Shown here: piece after piece, positions 49,756-58,860 of the stretch
Layout: each line of letters starts with the position of its first letter
Position numbering within the stretch: the stretch's first letter is position 1
Assembly: GCF_014109725.1 (NCBI RefSeq)
Contig: NZ_CP058554.1
Location: 1,612,001 to 1,676,000, forward strand
From: Comamonas piscis
Lineage (GTDB): Bacteria > Pseudomonadota > Gammaproteobacteria > Burkholderiales > Burkholderiaceae_C
Length of the DNA: 64,000 nt
Direction: 5' to 3'
Made by a program: the position numbers and the translations under genes
The notes under the pieces: model-generated
Databases searched by the model: none
Seen by the model: only the letters and a program-made list of their open reading frames with translations
What the model was told of the DNA's origin: nothing

Positions 49756-51270
49756 TTACTTCTTGGGCTCGGTCGCGGGCGGCAGCTTGGTGTCGTCGGT
49801 GGTCGACTCTGCGGGCTTGTCGCTGGTACTGGTTTTTTCCTCGTCCTTTTTCTCGGCCGGGCGCTCGGTCTTGGTCTGGCTGACCTGCACGGGCTCACCC
49901 TTGAGCTGGTGCAGCGCTTGTTGCAGCTGGAAGTCCTTGTCCGAGCCGAACTCGGGAGGGCGGCGCTCCGAGGCGGGCTTCTTGCTCTCTTCGTCCAGGC
50001 GCTTCAATGCGGCTTCGCGGGCTTTCTCGCGGGCCTCGTCCTTGACCTCTGGGCCTTGGCCGCTGGACAAATGCTTTTCCAGATCCGCCTCGCGGGTGCG
50101 CAGTGCGGCAAACAAATCGCCTTCGGCCGATTCGTCCACCATGATGTCGGGCACGATGCCCTTGGCCTGGATCGACTTGCCGCTTGGCGTGTAATAACGC
50201 GCCGTGGTCAGCTTGATGCCGGTGTCCGGGCCCAGGGGACGCACGGTTTGCACGGAGCCCTTGCCAAAGGTCTGGGCGCCCATGATGGTGGCACGCTTGT
50301 GGTCCTGCAGCGCGCCGGAGACGATCTCGGAAGCCGATGCCGAGCCTTCGTTGACCAGCACGACCAGCGGAATGTTCTTGATGGCGGCAGGCAGCGAACG
50401 GATCGGGTCGCTGCCACGGCGGGCGTAGAACTCGGGCGAGGCACGGAAGATGGACTTGCTCTCGGCCAATTGGCCGTCGGTGGTCACCACGGTCACATTC
50501 GGCTGCAGGAACGCGGCCGAGATAGCCACGGCTGCATCCAGCAAACCGCCCGGATCATTGCGCAGATCCAGCACCAGGCCCTTCAGGTTCGGGTCCTGCT
50601 TGTACAGGTCTTCCACCTTGCGCACAAAGTCGTCGACCGTGCGTTCCTGGAACTGGGAGACGCGCACCCAACCGTAGCCTGGCTCGACCATCTTGGCCTT
50701 GACGGACTGGGTCTTGATCTCGGTGCGGGTGATGGTGACGGGGAAGCTGCGGCTCTCGTCCTTGCGCAGAATCGTCAGCACCACCTTGGTGTTGGGTTCG
50801 CCTCGCATGCGCTTGACGGCATCGTTGAGCGACAGCCCCTTGACTGCCGTGTCATCGATCTTGGTAATCAGGTCATTGGTCTTGAGGCCAGCCAGGTCAG
50901 CGGGCGAACCTTCGATCGGGGAGACGATGCGGATCAGCCCGTCCTCCTGGGTGATCTCGATGCCGACACCGACGAATTTGCCGCTGGTGCCTTCCTGAAA
51001 CTCGCGGAAGGACTTCTTGTCGAAGTACTGCGAGTGGGGATCGAGGCCCGAGACCATGCCGGAGATGGCATCGGTGATGAGCTTTTTGTCATCGGCCGGC
51101 TCGACATAGTCGGTCTTGATCAGGCCGAACACTGCGGACAGCTGCTGGATTTCTTCCAGCGGCATGGGAGACATCACGCCCCTTGCGACCGTCTGCAAAG
51201 ACACGGTAGTAAGGGCGCCGGCGACCACGCCCAGTGAAACCCAGCCTGCAATCTTCAATTTTTGGCCCAT
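49756..51270 (-). CDS. ctpA: C-terminal processing peptidase CtpA (S41)
   Basis: A 504-residue periplasmic carboxyl-terminal protease. A membrane-type signal segment (LKIAGWVSLGVVAGALTTVSL), an N-terminal helical part, a PDZ domain (about 95-185, FVGVGIEITQEDGLIRIVSP, GLKTNDLITKIDD), and the Ser/Lys catalytic region follow. The catalytic S312 lies in LVNEGSASASEIVSGAL and K337 in AQTFGKGSVQT. The last 110 residues are a highly charged Glu/Lys/Pro tail (KKDEEKTSTSDKPAES), longer than in E. coli-type relatives. The ATG at 51270 is preferred over a start at 51309. A strong terminator follows. Confidence 0.94.
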   Translation of the reverse strand: MGQKLKIAGWVSLGVVAGALTTVSLQTVARGVMSPMPLEEIQQLSAVFGLIKTDYVEPADDKKLITDAISGMVSGLDPHSQYFDKKSFREFQEGTSGKFVGVGIEITQEDGLIRIVSPIEGSPADLAGLKTNDLITKIDDTAVKGLSLNDAVKRMRGEPNTKVVLTILRKDESRSFPVTITRTEIKTQSVKAKMVEPGYGWVRVSQFQERTVDDFVRKVEDLYKQDPNLKGLVLDLRNDPGGLLDAAVAISAAFLQPNVTVVTTDGQLAESKSIFRASPEFYARRGSDPIRSLPAAIKNIPLVVLVNEGSASASEIVSGALQDHKRATIMGAQTFGKGSVQTVRPLGPDTGIKLTTARYYTPSGKSIQAKGIVPDIMVDESAEGDLFAALRTREADLEKHLSSGQGPEVKDEAREKAREAALKRLDEESKKPASERRPPEFGSDKDFQLQQALHQLKGEPVQVSQTKTERPAEKKDEEKTSTSDKPAESTTDDTKLPPATEPKK

Positions 51271-51378
51271 ATGCTCACAACTTTCTATAGCGTGCCAATA
51301 TACACCCAAGCGCCTGCGCTGGCGTAGGAGTGCCTCGGTTTCTGGCTGTTAAGACAAGTATTTACCTTCGGCAGCAAA

Positions 51379-51399
51379 CAGCCGGCGCGTAGCCGGCTG
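51379..51399 (-). terminator. Possible terminator of gpmA
   Basis: A perfect 8-bp inverted repeat CAGCCGGC and GCCGGCTG with a five-base loop in the intergenic region downstream of gpmA. On the minus strand only a short TTTGC follows, so it is weaker than the other terminators here. Confidence 0.5.
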
Positions 51400-51502
51400 C
51401 TTCGTTCAGACTCCGGCTGATGCCAGGGAGTTCCCGTTTTTTCTCAGACCGGCAGGCTGGGACTGCGTGCGGCCGGTCCTGGCAGCGCTGGTGGGCCTGC
51501 GC

Positions 51503-52243
51503 TTAGGCCTTGCCTTGCGAGGCCACGGCCGCAGCGGCCTTGGCAGCCGCTTCAGCATCACCCAGGTAGTAGTGGCGCAGGGGCTTCAGGTTGGCGTCCA
51601 GCTCATAGACCAGCGGGATACCATTGGGGATGTTCAGGTTCACGATGTCGCTGTCCGACACACCATCGAGGTACTTGACCAAGGCGCGGATCGAGTTGCC
51701 ATGGGCAGCCACCACGACACGCTCGCCTTTTTGAATGGCGGGCGCAATCGCCTCGTTCCAGAACGGAATGACGCGGTCCACGGTGTCCTTGAGGCATTCG
51801 GTCAGCGGAACCTGGTCGGCAGCGCCGGCATAGCGGCGGTCGCCCTTTTCGCTGCGTGGGTCGCCTGACTCCAGCGCAGGTGGCGGCGTGTCGTAGCTGC
51901 GGCGCCATACCAGCACCTGCTCGTCGCCAAACTTCTTGGCGGTTTCCGCCTTGTTCAGGCCTTGCAGGGCGCCATAGTGGCGCTCGTTGAGCTGCCAGCA
52001 CTTTTGCACTGGCAACCAGGTGCGGTCCATCTCGTCCAGGGTGTGCCACAGGGTGCGGATGGCGCGCTTGAGCACGCTGGTGAACGCCACATCAAAGTCA
52101 TAGCCCTCTGCCTTGAGCAGCTGGCCGGCCTGCTTGGCTTGCGCCACGCCGGTATCCGTCAAGTCCACATCGGTCCAGCCGGTGAAGCGGTTTTCCAGGT
52201 TCCAGGTCGATTCACCGTGGCGAATCAGGACAAGCTTGTACAT
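51503..52243 (-). CDS. gpmA: 2,3-bisphosphoglycerate-dependent phosphoglycerate mutase
   Basis: A 246-residue dPGM interconverting 3- and 2-phosphoglycerate in glycolysis. The phosphohistidine motif LIRHGESTWNLENRFTGW holds H9, and the second histidine is in VVVAAHGNSIRAL. SVLKRAIRTLWHTLDEMD, WQLNERHYGALQGLNKAE and WRRSYDTPPP are family segments. The Ala-rich tail is slightly extended. It is divergent from the rhodanese gene, with 249 bases between. Confidence 0.97.
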   Translation of the reverse strand: MYKLVLIRHGESTWNLENRFTGWTDVDLTDTGVAQAKQAGQLLKAEGYDFDVAFTSVLKRAIRTLWHTLDEMDRTWLPVQKCWQLNERHYGALQGLNKAETAKKFGDEQVLVWRRSYDTPPPALESGDPRSEKGDRRYAGAADQVPLTECLKDTVDRVIPFWNEAIAPAIQKGERVVVAAHGNSIRALVKYLDGVSDSDIVNLNIPNGIPLVYELDANLKPLRHYYLGDAEAAAKAAAAVASQGKA

Positions 52244-52492
52244 GCAATCCTCGTGCGATAGTCAGAAATCGGTGGGTGTTGCGGGCGGGCCGGGCGCTAC
52301 AGGGCCGGGCGTGCGCTGCATTCACAATGGCGCCGATTGTAGAGGCAGGTCTAAATCCCACGGGTGCTGCACAGCTTGGCCATCGCAGCGCCGCGCGACG
52401 CTTGAAGCGCATCAAAGGCTTTTATCGTGCAGCGGCATGGTGGCCCTTTTAGAATGTGAGGCTGTTTGAGAATTTTTTGACAAGGGACTTGT

Positions 52493-52900
52493 GTGAACTT
52501 TCTGATCGACAACTGGTATCTGATCGTGCTGGTCATCGCCTCCGCCGTGATGCTGATGATGCCTGCAATGAAGAGCATGGGGGGCGGCACCTTGACGCCC
52601 GCCAATGCCGTGGCACTGATCAACCGTGAAAAGGGCGTGGTGGTGGATGTGTCCGATGCGCAGGAATTCGGCGCTGGCCACATCAGCAATGCCAAGAATG
52701 TGCCGTTTGACCAGTTGGAAGCGCAGCTGCCCAATGTCGTCAAAAACAAGGCCTTGCCGCTGATTCTGGTGTGCGCACAGGGCCAACGTTCGCAGCGCGC
52801 CGTGGCCGTAGCCAAGAAGCTGGGCTACACCAATGTGCAGGCGCTGGCCGGTGGCATGAAGGGCTGGCGCGCTGCCAGCATGCCCATCAAGAAGGCTTGA
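52493..52900 (+). CDS. Rhodanese-like protein with N-terminal membrane anchor
   Basis: A 135-residue protein with one N-terminal helix (WYLIVLVIASAVMLMMPAM) and a single rhodanese domain: LINREKGVVVDVSDAQEFGAGHISNAKNVPF and the catalytic loop with C94 in ILVCAQGQRSQRA. It could transfer sulfur from thiosulfate or persulfide donors at the membrane. The start is GTG at 52493 with AAGGGA upstream. It begins the conserved rhodanese-grxC-secB-gpsA block. Confidence 0.93.
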   Translation: MNFLIDNWYLIVLVIASAVMLMMPAMKSMGGGTLTPANAVALINREKGVVVDVSDAQEFGAGHISNAKNVPFDQLEAQLPNVVKNKALPLILVCAQGQRSQRAVAVAKKLGYTNVQALAGGMKGWRAASMPIKKA

Positions 52901-52988
52901 TTTTTGGGATTTGAACCCCATGTGCTGGCTTTAGACACATCATTGACAGGCCTGCGCGCTTTGCGCGTGCGGGCCGCAGGACACTCTC

Positions 52989-53246
52989 ATGCAAGCTGTA
53001 AAGATGTACACCACCGCTTACTGCCCTTATTGCACGCGTGCCAAGCAGGTGCTGCAATCCAAGGGCGTAGCGCAGATTGAAGAAATCCGGATCGACAGCG
53101 ATCCGGCGCAACGTGCCGTGATGATGGAGTCCACTGGACGCCGTACCGTACCGCAGATCTTCATCGGCGACACCCACGTGGGCGGCTGCGATGACCTGAT
53201 CGCGCTGGACCAGCGCGGTGGTCTGCTGCCTTTGCTCCAGTCCTGA
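52989..53246 (+). CDS. grxC: Glutaredoxin 3
   Basis: An 85-residue class I glutaredoxin that reduces disulfides with glutathione. The active site CPYC is at residues 12-15 (TTAYCPYCTRA), with the conserved TVPQIFIGDTHVGGCDDL carrying the cis-proline and the GG motif. It follows the rhodanese gene by 88 bases and precedes secB. Confidence 0.97.
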   Translation: MQAVKMYTTAYCPYCTRAKQVLQSKGVAQIEEIRIDSDPAQRAVMMESTGRRTVPQIFIGDTHVGGCDDLIALDQRGGLLPLLQS

Positions 53247-53400
53247 GTTTCCCCTTTCTGCATGCCCCTTGACCTGGGGGTTGCTGCTTGGCGGCGCTGT
53301 CACTTTGCCATTGCATAATGGCAGGCTGCATGCGAGGGGCGCACACCGGGCGGCATCGCAGGCTCCATCCATTTCATTTTCTAGCGAAAGACAGACAACC

Positions 53401-53862
53401 ATGGCGGATCAAGAAAATCCCGTGTTCCAAATTCAACGCGTGTACCTGAAGGACGCGTCGCTGGAACAACCCAACTCGCCAGCGATCCTGTTGGAGCAAA
53501 CCCAGCCAAGCGTGGACATCCAGCTGGGCGTGGAAGCCACCCCCGTGGCCGATGGCATCTACGAAGTGGCCGTGACCGCCACCGTGCAGACGAAGATCGA
53601 AGACAAGACCGTTTTCCTGGTGGAAGCCAAGCAAGCCGGTATTTTCGAGATCCGTGGCATCCCTGAAGACCAGATGGGTGCTGTCATTGGCGTGGCTTGC
53701 CCACAGATCGTCTACCCTTACCTGCGCGGCAACGTGGCAGATATCGTGACCCGCGCTGGCTTCCCGCCTGTGCACCTGGCGGAAATCAACTTCCAGGCCA
53801 TGTACGAACAGCAACAAGCCCAGGCCAATGGCGCTGGTGCAGGTGCCGCACTGGCCCAGTAA
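53401..53862 (+). CDS. secB: Protein-export chaperone SecB
   Basis: A 153-residue tetrameric chaperone that keeps preproteins unfolded and delivers them to SecA. Family segments: FQIQRVYLKDASLEQPNSPAILLEQ, GVACPQIVYPYLRGNVADIVTRAGFPPVHLAEINFQAMYEQQ. The acidic SecA-contact residues are kept. The ATG at 53401 is preferred; a frame open upstream is not homologous. A terminator follows, before gpsA. Confidence 0.98.
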   Translation: MADQENPVFQIQRVYLKDASLEQPNSPAILLEQTQPSVDIQLGVEATPVADGIYEVAVTATVQTKIEDKTVFLVEAKQAGIFEIRGIPEDQMGAVIGVACPQIVYPYLRGNVADIVTRAGFPPVHLAEINFQAMYEQQQAQANGAGAGAALAQ

Positions 53863-53881
53863 TCGCCGCTGCTGCCAACGC

Positions 53882-53918
53882 AAGGGCCTTGCAGTCTCGG
53901 TTGCAAGGCCTTTGTTGT
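53882..53918 (+). terminator. Intrinsic terminator of secB
   Basis: An 11-bp stem (one bulged G) AAGGGCCTTGCA (53882-53893) and TGCAAGGCCTT (53902-53912), followed by TTTGTTGT. It lies 20 bases after the secB stop and ahead of gpsA. Confidence 0.8.
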
Positions 53919-53983
53919 ATCTGCCGGGGTATTGGTCGGGCGCAGCGACACTGTTTGAAAGCATCTAAGAGGGGTGGGTGGCT

Positions 53984-54985
53984 ATGAAGATCTTGGTGAT
54001 TGGTGCGGGTGCCTGGGGAACGGCTTTGGCCATGCATGCTGCTGCCCGCCATAGCGTGCAGCTGTGGGCGCGGGATGCGCAACAGGCCAGCCAGCTGCAC
54101 ACCAGCCGCGAGAACCAGCGCTATCTGCCAGGCATTCGTCTGCCCGATGCGCTAGAGGTGTGCAGCGGCGATCTGCAGCCTCTGGTGGCCCAAGCCGAGC
54201 TGATTGTGCTGGGCACGCCGATGGCGGCACTGCGCGGTGGTCTGACGATGTTGCGCGACTGCCAGGTGCCGGTGGCCTGGCTCAGCAAGGGTTTTGAAGC
54301 CGTGGCCCCCGATGCCCCCACCGGCAGCCATGGGCTGCTGGGCAATGAGGTCTGTGCCCAGGTGGCGCCCCATCTGCATGCCGGCATGCTGAGCGGCCCG
54401 AGCTTTGCGCAAGAGGTGGCCCAGCACCAACCCACCGCGTTGGTAGCGGCCAGCCGCCATGCCGATGTGCGCGATGCACTGGTGGCGGCCTTCCATGGCG
54501 ACAACCTGCGCGTCTATGCCAATGACGATATCAGCGGTGTCGAAGTGGGTGGCGCCGTGAAGAATGTGCTGGCTATTGCCACCGGGCTCTGTGATGGCCT
54601 GAGCCTGGGCTTGAATGCCCGCGCGGCGCTGGTGACGCGCGGCCTGGCCGAGATGACGCGCCTGGGCGTGGCGCTCGGCGCGCAGACCGATACCTTCATG
54701 GGCCTGTCCGGCCTCGGTGATCTGGTGCTGACTGCCACCGGAGATCTGTCGCGCAACCGCAAGATCGGCCTATTGCTGGCCCAGGGCCAGAGCCTGGAGC
54801 AGGCGGTGCAGTCGCTCGGCCATGTGGCCGAAGGGGTGTACAGCGCCCGTACGGTGCTGCAGCGCGCCCAGAAGCTGGGCGTGGAGATGCCGATCACCGC
54901 TGCCGTCGTGGCCTTGCTGGGCGGCAGCATGTCGGCGCGTGATGTGGTGCAGGCGCTGATGGAGCGTGAACCGCGCGCCGAATAG
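53984..54985 (+). CDS. gpsA: Glycerol-3-phosphate dehydrogenase [NAD(P)+]
   Basis: A 333-residue enzyme making sn-glycerol-3-phosphate from dihydroxyacetone phosphate for phospholipids. NAD motif ILVIGAGAWGTALAMH at the N-terminus, the catalytic lysine region GVEVGGAVKNVLAIATGL, and FMGLSGLGDLVLTATGDLSRNR are intact. The ATG at 53984 is preferred over GTG at 53978 because GAGGGG is well placed for it. The secB-gpsA order is conserved in this family of bacteria, though a terminator lies between the two here. Confidence 0.96.
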   Translation: MKILVIGAGAWGTALAMHAAARHSVQLWARDAQQASQLHTSRENQRYLPGIRLPDALEVCSGDLQPLVAQAELIVLGTPMAALRGGLTMLRDCQVPVAWLSKGFEAVAPDAPTGSHGLLGNEVCAQVAPHLHAGMLSGPSFAQEVAQHQPTALVAASRHADVRDALVAAFHGDNLRVYANDDISGVEVGGAVKNVLAIATGLCDGLSLGLNARAALVTRGLAEMTRLGVALGAQTDTFMGLSGLGDLVLTATGDLSRNRKIGLLLAQGQSLEQAVQSLGHVAEGVYSARTVLQRAQKLGVEMPITAAVVALLGGSMSARDVVQALMEREPRAE

Positions 54986-55000
54986 GCGGCGCGCAGATCA

Positions 55001-55891
55001 TCAGGATTTGGCCAGCAGGCCAATCAACGAAGGCAGCATGGCATCGCCGTGCTGCGCCTTGACCTGGTCCTGCAGGGTGCTCGCTGCAGCATCGGCGATG
55101 CGGCTGGCGGCCTGGGCGTCATGGGCCATGGTGCTGTAGTAGCTCAAATCCTTGGCGGCGTTGGAGATCGAGAACGCGATGCCCGAGGGGTCATCGGCCA
55201 GGATGTAGGACTGCAAACGGTCCAGCGCCACACCGGCGCCACCGCCTGCGGCCAGCACGCTGTGGAAGGCTTGCATGTCCATGCCCTGCTTGCGCGCGCA
55301 GGCGGTGGCCTCGGCCAGCAGGCTCATCTGGCCCACGGAGACAAAGTTGTGCAGCAGCTTCATGCGGTGGCCGTCGCCCAGCGCGCCCACATGGGTGACC
55401 TGGCTGGTGAAGGTGGCCAGCACCGGTTGCACCTGGGCCAGCACGGCCGCATCACCACCGACCAGCAAATTGAGCTGGCCGTCGTGGGCTTGCTTGGAGG
55501 TCTTGGTCATCGGTGCATCGATAAACTCCCCGCCTGCGGCTTGCACGGCCTGGGCCATGCGCAAGGTCGATGCAGGCACGGCCGTGGAGCAATCGATCAC
55601 CACCGTGCCGGGGCGCAGCGCCGACAGCAGGCCTTGTTCGCCGGTCAGCACGGCCTCAACCTGGGGAGAACCCGTCACACAGAGGATGATCACATCGCAG
55701 TGGCTGGCCAGCTCGGCCGGGCTTTGGCAGGTGCGCGTGCCCAGGCTCAGCAGCTCGGTCAGCGGCTGGTTGCCAGGGTGCTCCAGCACATAGAGCTGGA
55801 AGCCTTTGGCCGCTACATTGCGGGCGATGCCGTGGCCCATCAGGCCGACCCCTATCAGGCCGACGACCGGCTGGGCTGTTTGCGATGGCAT
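55001..55891 (-). CDS. NAD(P)-dependent oxidoreductase of the 3-hydroxyisobutyrate dehydrogenase family
   Basis: A 296-residue beta-hydroxyacid dehydrogenase. Rossmann motif GLIGVGLMGHGIARNVAAKG, the substrate motif FIDAPMTKTSKQAHDGQLNLLVGGD, and the catalytic-lysine helix RMKLLHNFVSVGQMSLLAEA are intact. Members act on 3-hydroxyisobutyrate, tartronate semialdehyde or related acids; the substrate is undetermined. AGGAGA before the ATG at 55891 fixes the start. It lies 129 bases downstream of the HMG-CoA reductase gene on the same strand and may be cotranscribed. Confidence 0.92.
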   Translation of the reverse strand: MPSQTAQPVVGLIGVGLMGHGIARNVAAKGFQLYVLEHPGNQPLTELLSLGTRTCQSPAELASHCDVIILCVTGSPQVEAVLTGEQGLLSALRPGTVVIDCSTAVPASTLRMAQAVQAAGGEFIDAPMTKTSKQAHDGQLNLLVGGDAAVLAQVQPVLATFTSQVTHVGALGDGHRMKLLHNFVSVGQMSLLAEATACARKQGMDMQAFHSVLAAGGGAGVALDRLQSYILADDPSGIAFSISNAAKDLSYYSTMAHDAQAASRIADAAASTLQDQVKAQHGDAMLPSLIGLLAKS

Positions 55892-56020
55892 GGAAATCTC
55901 CTGGCGCTGTACATATGGATGGAAGGGCCTAAGGGTACTCCAAGCCTTTTGCGCAGCGGCGGCGGCGGGTGCAAGCGCAGTCAACTTGGTGACCAGCGCT
56001 TGCCGCCCCTGGGGGCCCTC

Positions 56021-57307
56021 TCAGCGCGCGCGCAGCTCGGCCAGCACTTCCAGTGCGCGGTCGGTGCGCACATCGTGTTCGGCAGCCAGCCGCTTGGCGA
56101 CTTGCTCGACTTCATCGCCTACCGCCCCGGCCACCAGCGCAATATTGCGGGCATGCAAGGCCATATGGCCGCGCTGGATACCTTCGGTGGCCAAGGCGCG
56201 CAGGGCGCCCAGGTTTTGCGCCAGGCCTACGGCAGCGGCAATCTCGCCCAGCTCCTGGGCGGATTTCACCTGCATGATCTTGAGCGCCAGCCGCGCGAGC
56301 GGATGCGTCTTGGTGGCGCCGCCGACCAGGCCCACGGGCATCGGCAGCTCAATGGTGCCGACCAGCGCGCCGGTGCTGTCTTTCTCCCAGGTGGTGAGCG
56401 ATGTGTAGCGGCCGTTGCGGCTGGCATAGGCGTGGGCGCCGGCCTCCACCGCGCGCCAGTCATTGCCGGTGGCGACGATGACCGGGTCGATGCCGTTCAT
56501 GATGCCCTTGTTGTGGGTCGCGGCGCGGTAGGGGTCGATGGCGGCAAAGGTGTAGGCATCGAGCACACCTTCGATGATTTCCTCGCCACTGCGCTCGGCC
56601 GTCGTCAGGGTTTGGGGAGTCAGCCGCACGCGGGCGCGGGCCAGGCGCAGATCGGCCAGGTTGGAGAGAATGCGCAGCCGCACCGCGCCTCCGGTGATCT
56701 GCTCGATCAGCGGCGACACTGATTCCGCCATGGTGTTGACGGTGTTGGCGCCCATGGCATCGCGCACATCGACGATCAGGTGCATGACCACCATGGGGCC
56801 ACGGGGTGAGTCGGGGAAGACATGGACTTCGATGTCCTTGCAGCCGCCGCCCAGGCCAATCAGCACCTTGTCGCGGCTGTTGGCCAGCTCCAGGATCTGG
56901 GCACGCGCCTGGTACAGCGCCAGCCGCACGCCATAGGGGTCGCTGATACCGACAATCTGCACCTGGGCACGCATCAGCGGCAGGGTGCTGGAGGTCTGAA
57001 ACCCCCCGTCCTCGCGTGCCAGCTTGGCCATGAACGAGGCTGCGGCGATGATCGAGGGCTCTTCGACCGCCAGCGGCACCAGCACATCGCGGCCATTGAC
57101 CTGGAAATTGCCGGCCACGCCCATGGGCAGCTCAAAGGTGCCGATCACGTTTTCGATCATGCCGTCGGCCAGGTTCAGCGGCAACGCGCCGGGCTGGGCC
57201 AGCAGCGCATGCTCCTCGGGCGTCAGCTGGCAGGCCTTGGCGATAAAGTCCCAGCGCTGGGCGGGGCTGAGGGCGCGAAATTGCGGCAGGCGGGAATCGG
57301 TGCTCAT
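56021..57307 (-). CDS. mvaA: Class II (degradative) hydroxymethylglutaryl-CoA reductase
   Basis: A 428-residue class II HMG-CoA reductase, same length as the Pseudomonas mevalonii enzyme. All four catalytic residues fall at the same numbers: E83 (AVEEPSI), K267 (THNKGIMNGID), D283 (TGNDWRA) and H381 (QRGHMALHARNI). The cofactor-binding DAMGANTVNTM is at 183-193. The NAD-preferring class II type usually oxidises mevalonate to HMG-CoA for growth on mevalonate, or runs reductively in some bacteria. No HMG-CoA lyase lies in the window. It is divergent from a MocR regulator across a perfect inverted repeat. Confidence 0.95.
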   Translation of the reverse strand: MSTDSRLPQFRALSPAQRWDFIAKACQLTPEEHALLAQPGALPLNLADGMIENVIGTFELPMGVAGNFQVNGRDVLVPLAVEEPSIIAAASFMAKLAREDGGFQTSSTLPLMRAQVQIVGISDPYGVRLALYQARAQILELANSRDKVLIGLGGGCKDIEVHVFPDSPRGPMVVMHLIVDVRDAMGANTVNTMAESVSPLIEQITGGAVRLRILSNLADLRLARARVRLTPQTLTTAERSGEEIIEGVLDAYTFAAIDPYRAATHNKGIMNGIDPVIVATGNDWRAVEAGAHAYASRNGRYTSLTTWEKDSTGALVGTIELPMPVGLVGGATKTHPLARLALKIMQVKSAQELGEIAAAVGLAQNLGALRALATEGIQRGHMALHARNIALVAGAVGDEVEQVAKRLAAEHDVRTDRALEVLAELRAR

Positions 57308-57360
57308 CTGTGTCTCCGGATCTTTTTGGGGTTTGTGCGATACCAGCCGCCAATCTACCT

Positions 57361-57390
57361 AAACTGTACCCATCTAGACAGGTACAGTTT
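57361..57390. promoter_or_regulatory. Perfect inverted repeat, probable MocR operator
   Basis: AAACTGTACC (57361-57370), ten-base spacer, GGTACAGTTT (57381-57390): an exact 10-bp inverted repeat in the 139-base gap between mvaA and the MocR gene. CTGTACC-type half-sites are typical of GntR/MocR operators. It is placed to control both divergent promoters. Binding is inferred, not shown. Confidence 0.75.
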
Positions 57391-57446
57391 GCCGGGACAG
57401 TGCTGCTGCAATGCAGCATCCGCGTAGGCCCCTCCACGGAGCACCC

Positions 57447-58856
57447 ATGCCCACAGCCTTTGGCCGCAAGGCCTCGATTGCAGACAATCTGGCAGACATG
57501 CTGGGCCGGCAGATTGCGGGCGGTGTGCTGCGCCCCGGCGACAAACTGCCATCGCTGCGGGCCTTGGCCCAACTGCACGGCTATGCCAAAAACACGGTGG
57601 TGGCGGCGTTTGAGCTGCTGGTGTCACGCGGGCTGGTGGAGGCACGGCGCGGATCGGGCTTTTATGTGCTGCTGCAAAGCCCCGCTGCCGCGATGGCGCG
57701 CAGCGATGACAGCGCGCCGCTGCAGCGCGCGATGGATGTCGTCTGGCTGATGCGCGAGCAGCTCAAGACCCAGCCCGATGCGCTGGCGCTGGGCGATGGT
57801 TTTCCGCCCATCGACTGGCTGGCCGATATGCGGCTGGACCGCTACCACCAGAAGGTCGTGCGCACGGGGCTGGGCGCGCTGTTCCGTTACGGCAGCCGCA
57901 TGGGTTATGCACCGCTGCGCGACAGCCTTGTGCGCAAGCTGGGCATGTTCGGCCTGGGGGTGACCTCCCAGCAGCTGCTGCTGACCCAAGGCGCCAATGA
58001 CGCGCTCGACCTGGTCATCCGCCACTGGGTGCAGCCGGGGGAAACGGTACTGGTCGATGACCCCGGCTACTACCTGCTGTTTGGCAAGCTCAAGCTGGCA
58101 GGGGCCCGCGTACTGGGCGTGCCGCGCCAGGCCGATGGCCCCGATGTGGAGGCGCTGGAGCGATTGCTGCACACCGAGCGCCCGCGTCTGTTCTTTACCC
58201 AGTCGCTGGCGCACAACCCCACCGGCTCAGACCTGAGCGCTGCCAAGGCACAGCGCATCTTGCAGCTGGCGGGCCAGCAGCAGATGCTGATCGTTGAGAA
58301 CGACCCGCTGGCCGATTTCAAACCGACCTCGTCCACACGCCTGTCGGTGCTGGACCAATTGGCGCGCACCATCTACATCGGCAGTTTTTCCAAGTCGTTC
58401 TCTGCGGCGCTGCGGGTGGGCTTTATCGCCTGCCACCCGGATCTCGCCAGCGACCTGGCCGATCTGCGCAGCCTCATCCATGTGAGTGGCTCGGAGTACT
58501 GCGAGCGCATGGTCGATGTGATGCTGCGCGAGGGCCAGTATGAGCGGCATCTGGTGCGGCTGCGCGGGCGCCTGGGCCAGGCTACGGCGCAGGCGCTGGC
58601 ATGGATGGACTGCCAGGGCTGCGAGGTGTTTGCGCGCAGCGAGCAGTCGCTCTACCTTTGGGCGGCCTTCCCCGGTTGCGATGACGCCGTGCAACTGGCG
58701 GAGCAACTGCGGGCTCAGCAGGTGACGATGGCGCCGGGCCGGGTGTTCAGCCTCGACAGCAGCGCCACCTCGCGCTGGTCGCGCTGCAATGTCGGGGCCA
58801 TGCAGTCGCCGCGTCTGGATGCGGCGCTGGCGGCATGGCGCGCGGTCCGGGGCTGA
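57447..58856 (+). CDS. MocR-type (GntR/aminotransferase) transcriptional regulator
   Basis: A 469-residue two-domain regulator. Residues 1-75 are a GntR winged helix (IADNLADMLGRQIAGGVLRPGDKLPSLRALAQLHG, AFELLVSRGLVEARRGSGFYV). The rest is a fold-type I aminotransferase domain that binds pyridoxal phosphate: VDDPGYYLLFGKLKLAG, the ENDPLADFKP region, and the PLP lysine in YIGSFSKSFSAALRVGF. The ATG at 57447 has GGAG five bases upstream; a start at 57411 is possible. It is divergent from mvaA with a strong dyad between, so it probably controls that operon and itself. Confidence 0.94.
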   Translation: MPTAFGRKASIADNLADMLGRQIAGGVLRPGDKLPSLRALAQLHGYAKNTVVAAFELLVSRGLVEARRGSGFYVLLQSPAAAMARSDDSAPLQRAMDVVWLMREQLKTQPDALALGDGFPPIDWLADMRLDRYHQKVVRTGLGALFRYGSRMGYAPLRDSLVRKLGMFGLGVTSQQLLLTQGANDALDLVIRHWVQPGETVLVDDPGYYLLFGKLKLAGARVLGVPRQADGPDVEALERLLHTERPRLFFTQSLAHNPTGSDLSAAKAQRILQLAGQQQMLIVENDPLADFKPTSSTRLSVLDQLARTIYIGSFSKSFSAALRVGFIACHPDLASDLADLRSLIHVSGSEYCERMVDVMLREGQYERHLVRLRGRLGQATAQALAWMDCQGCEVFARSEQSLYLWAAFPGCDDAVQLAEQLRAQQVTMAPGRVFSLDSSATSRWSRCNVGAMQSPRLDAALAAWRAVRG

Positions 58857-58860
58857 TTGA

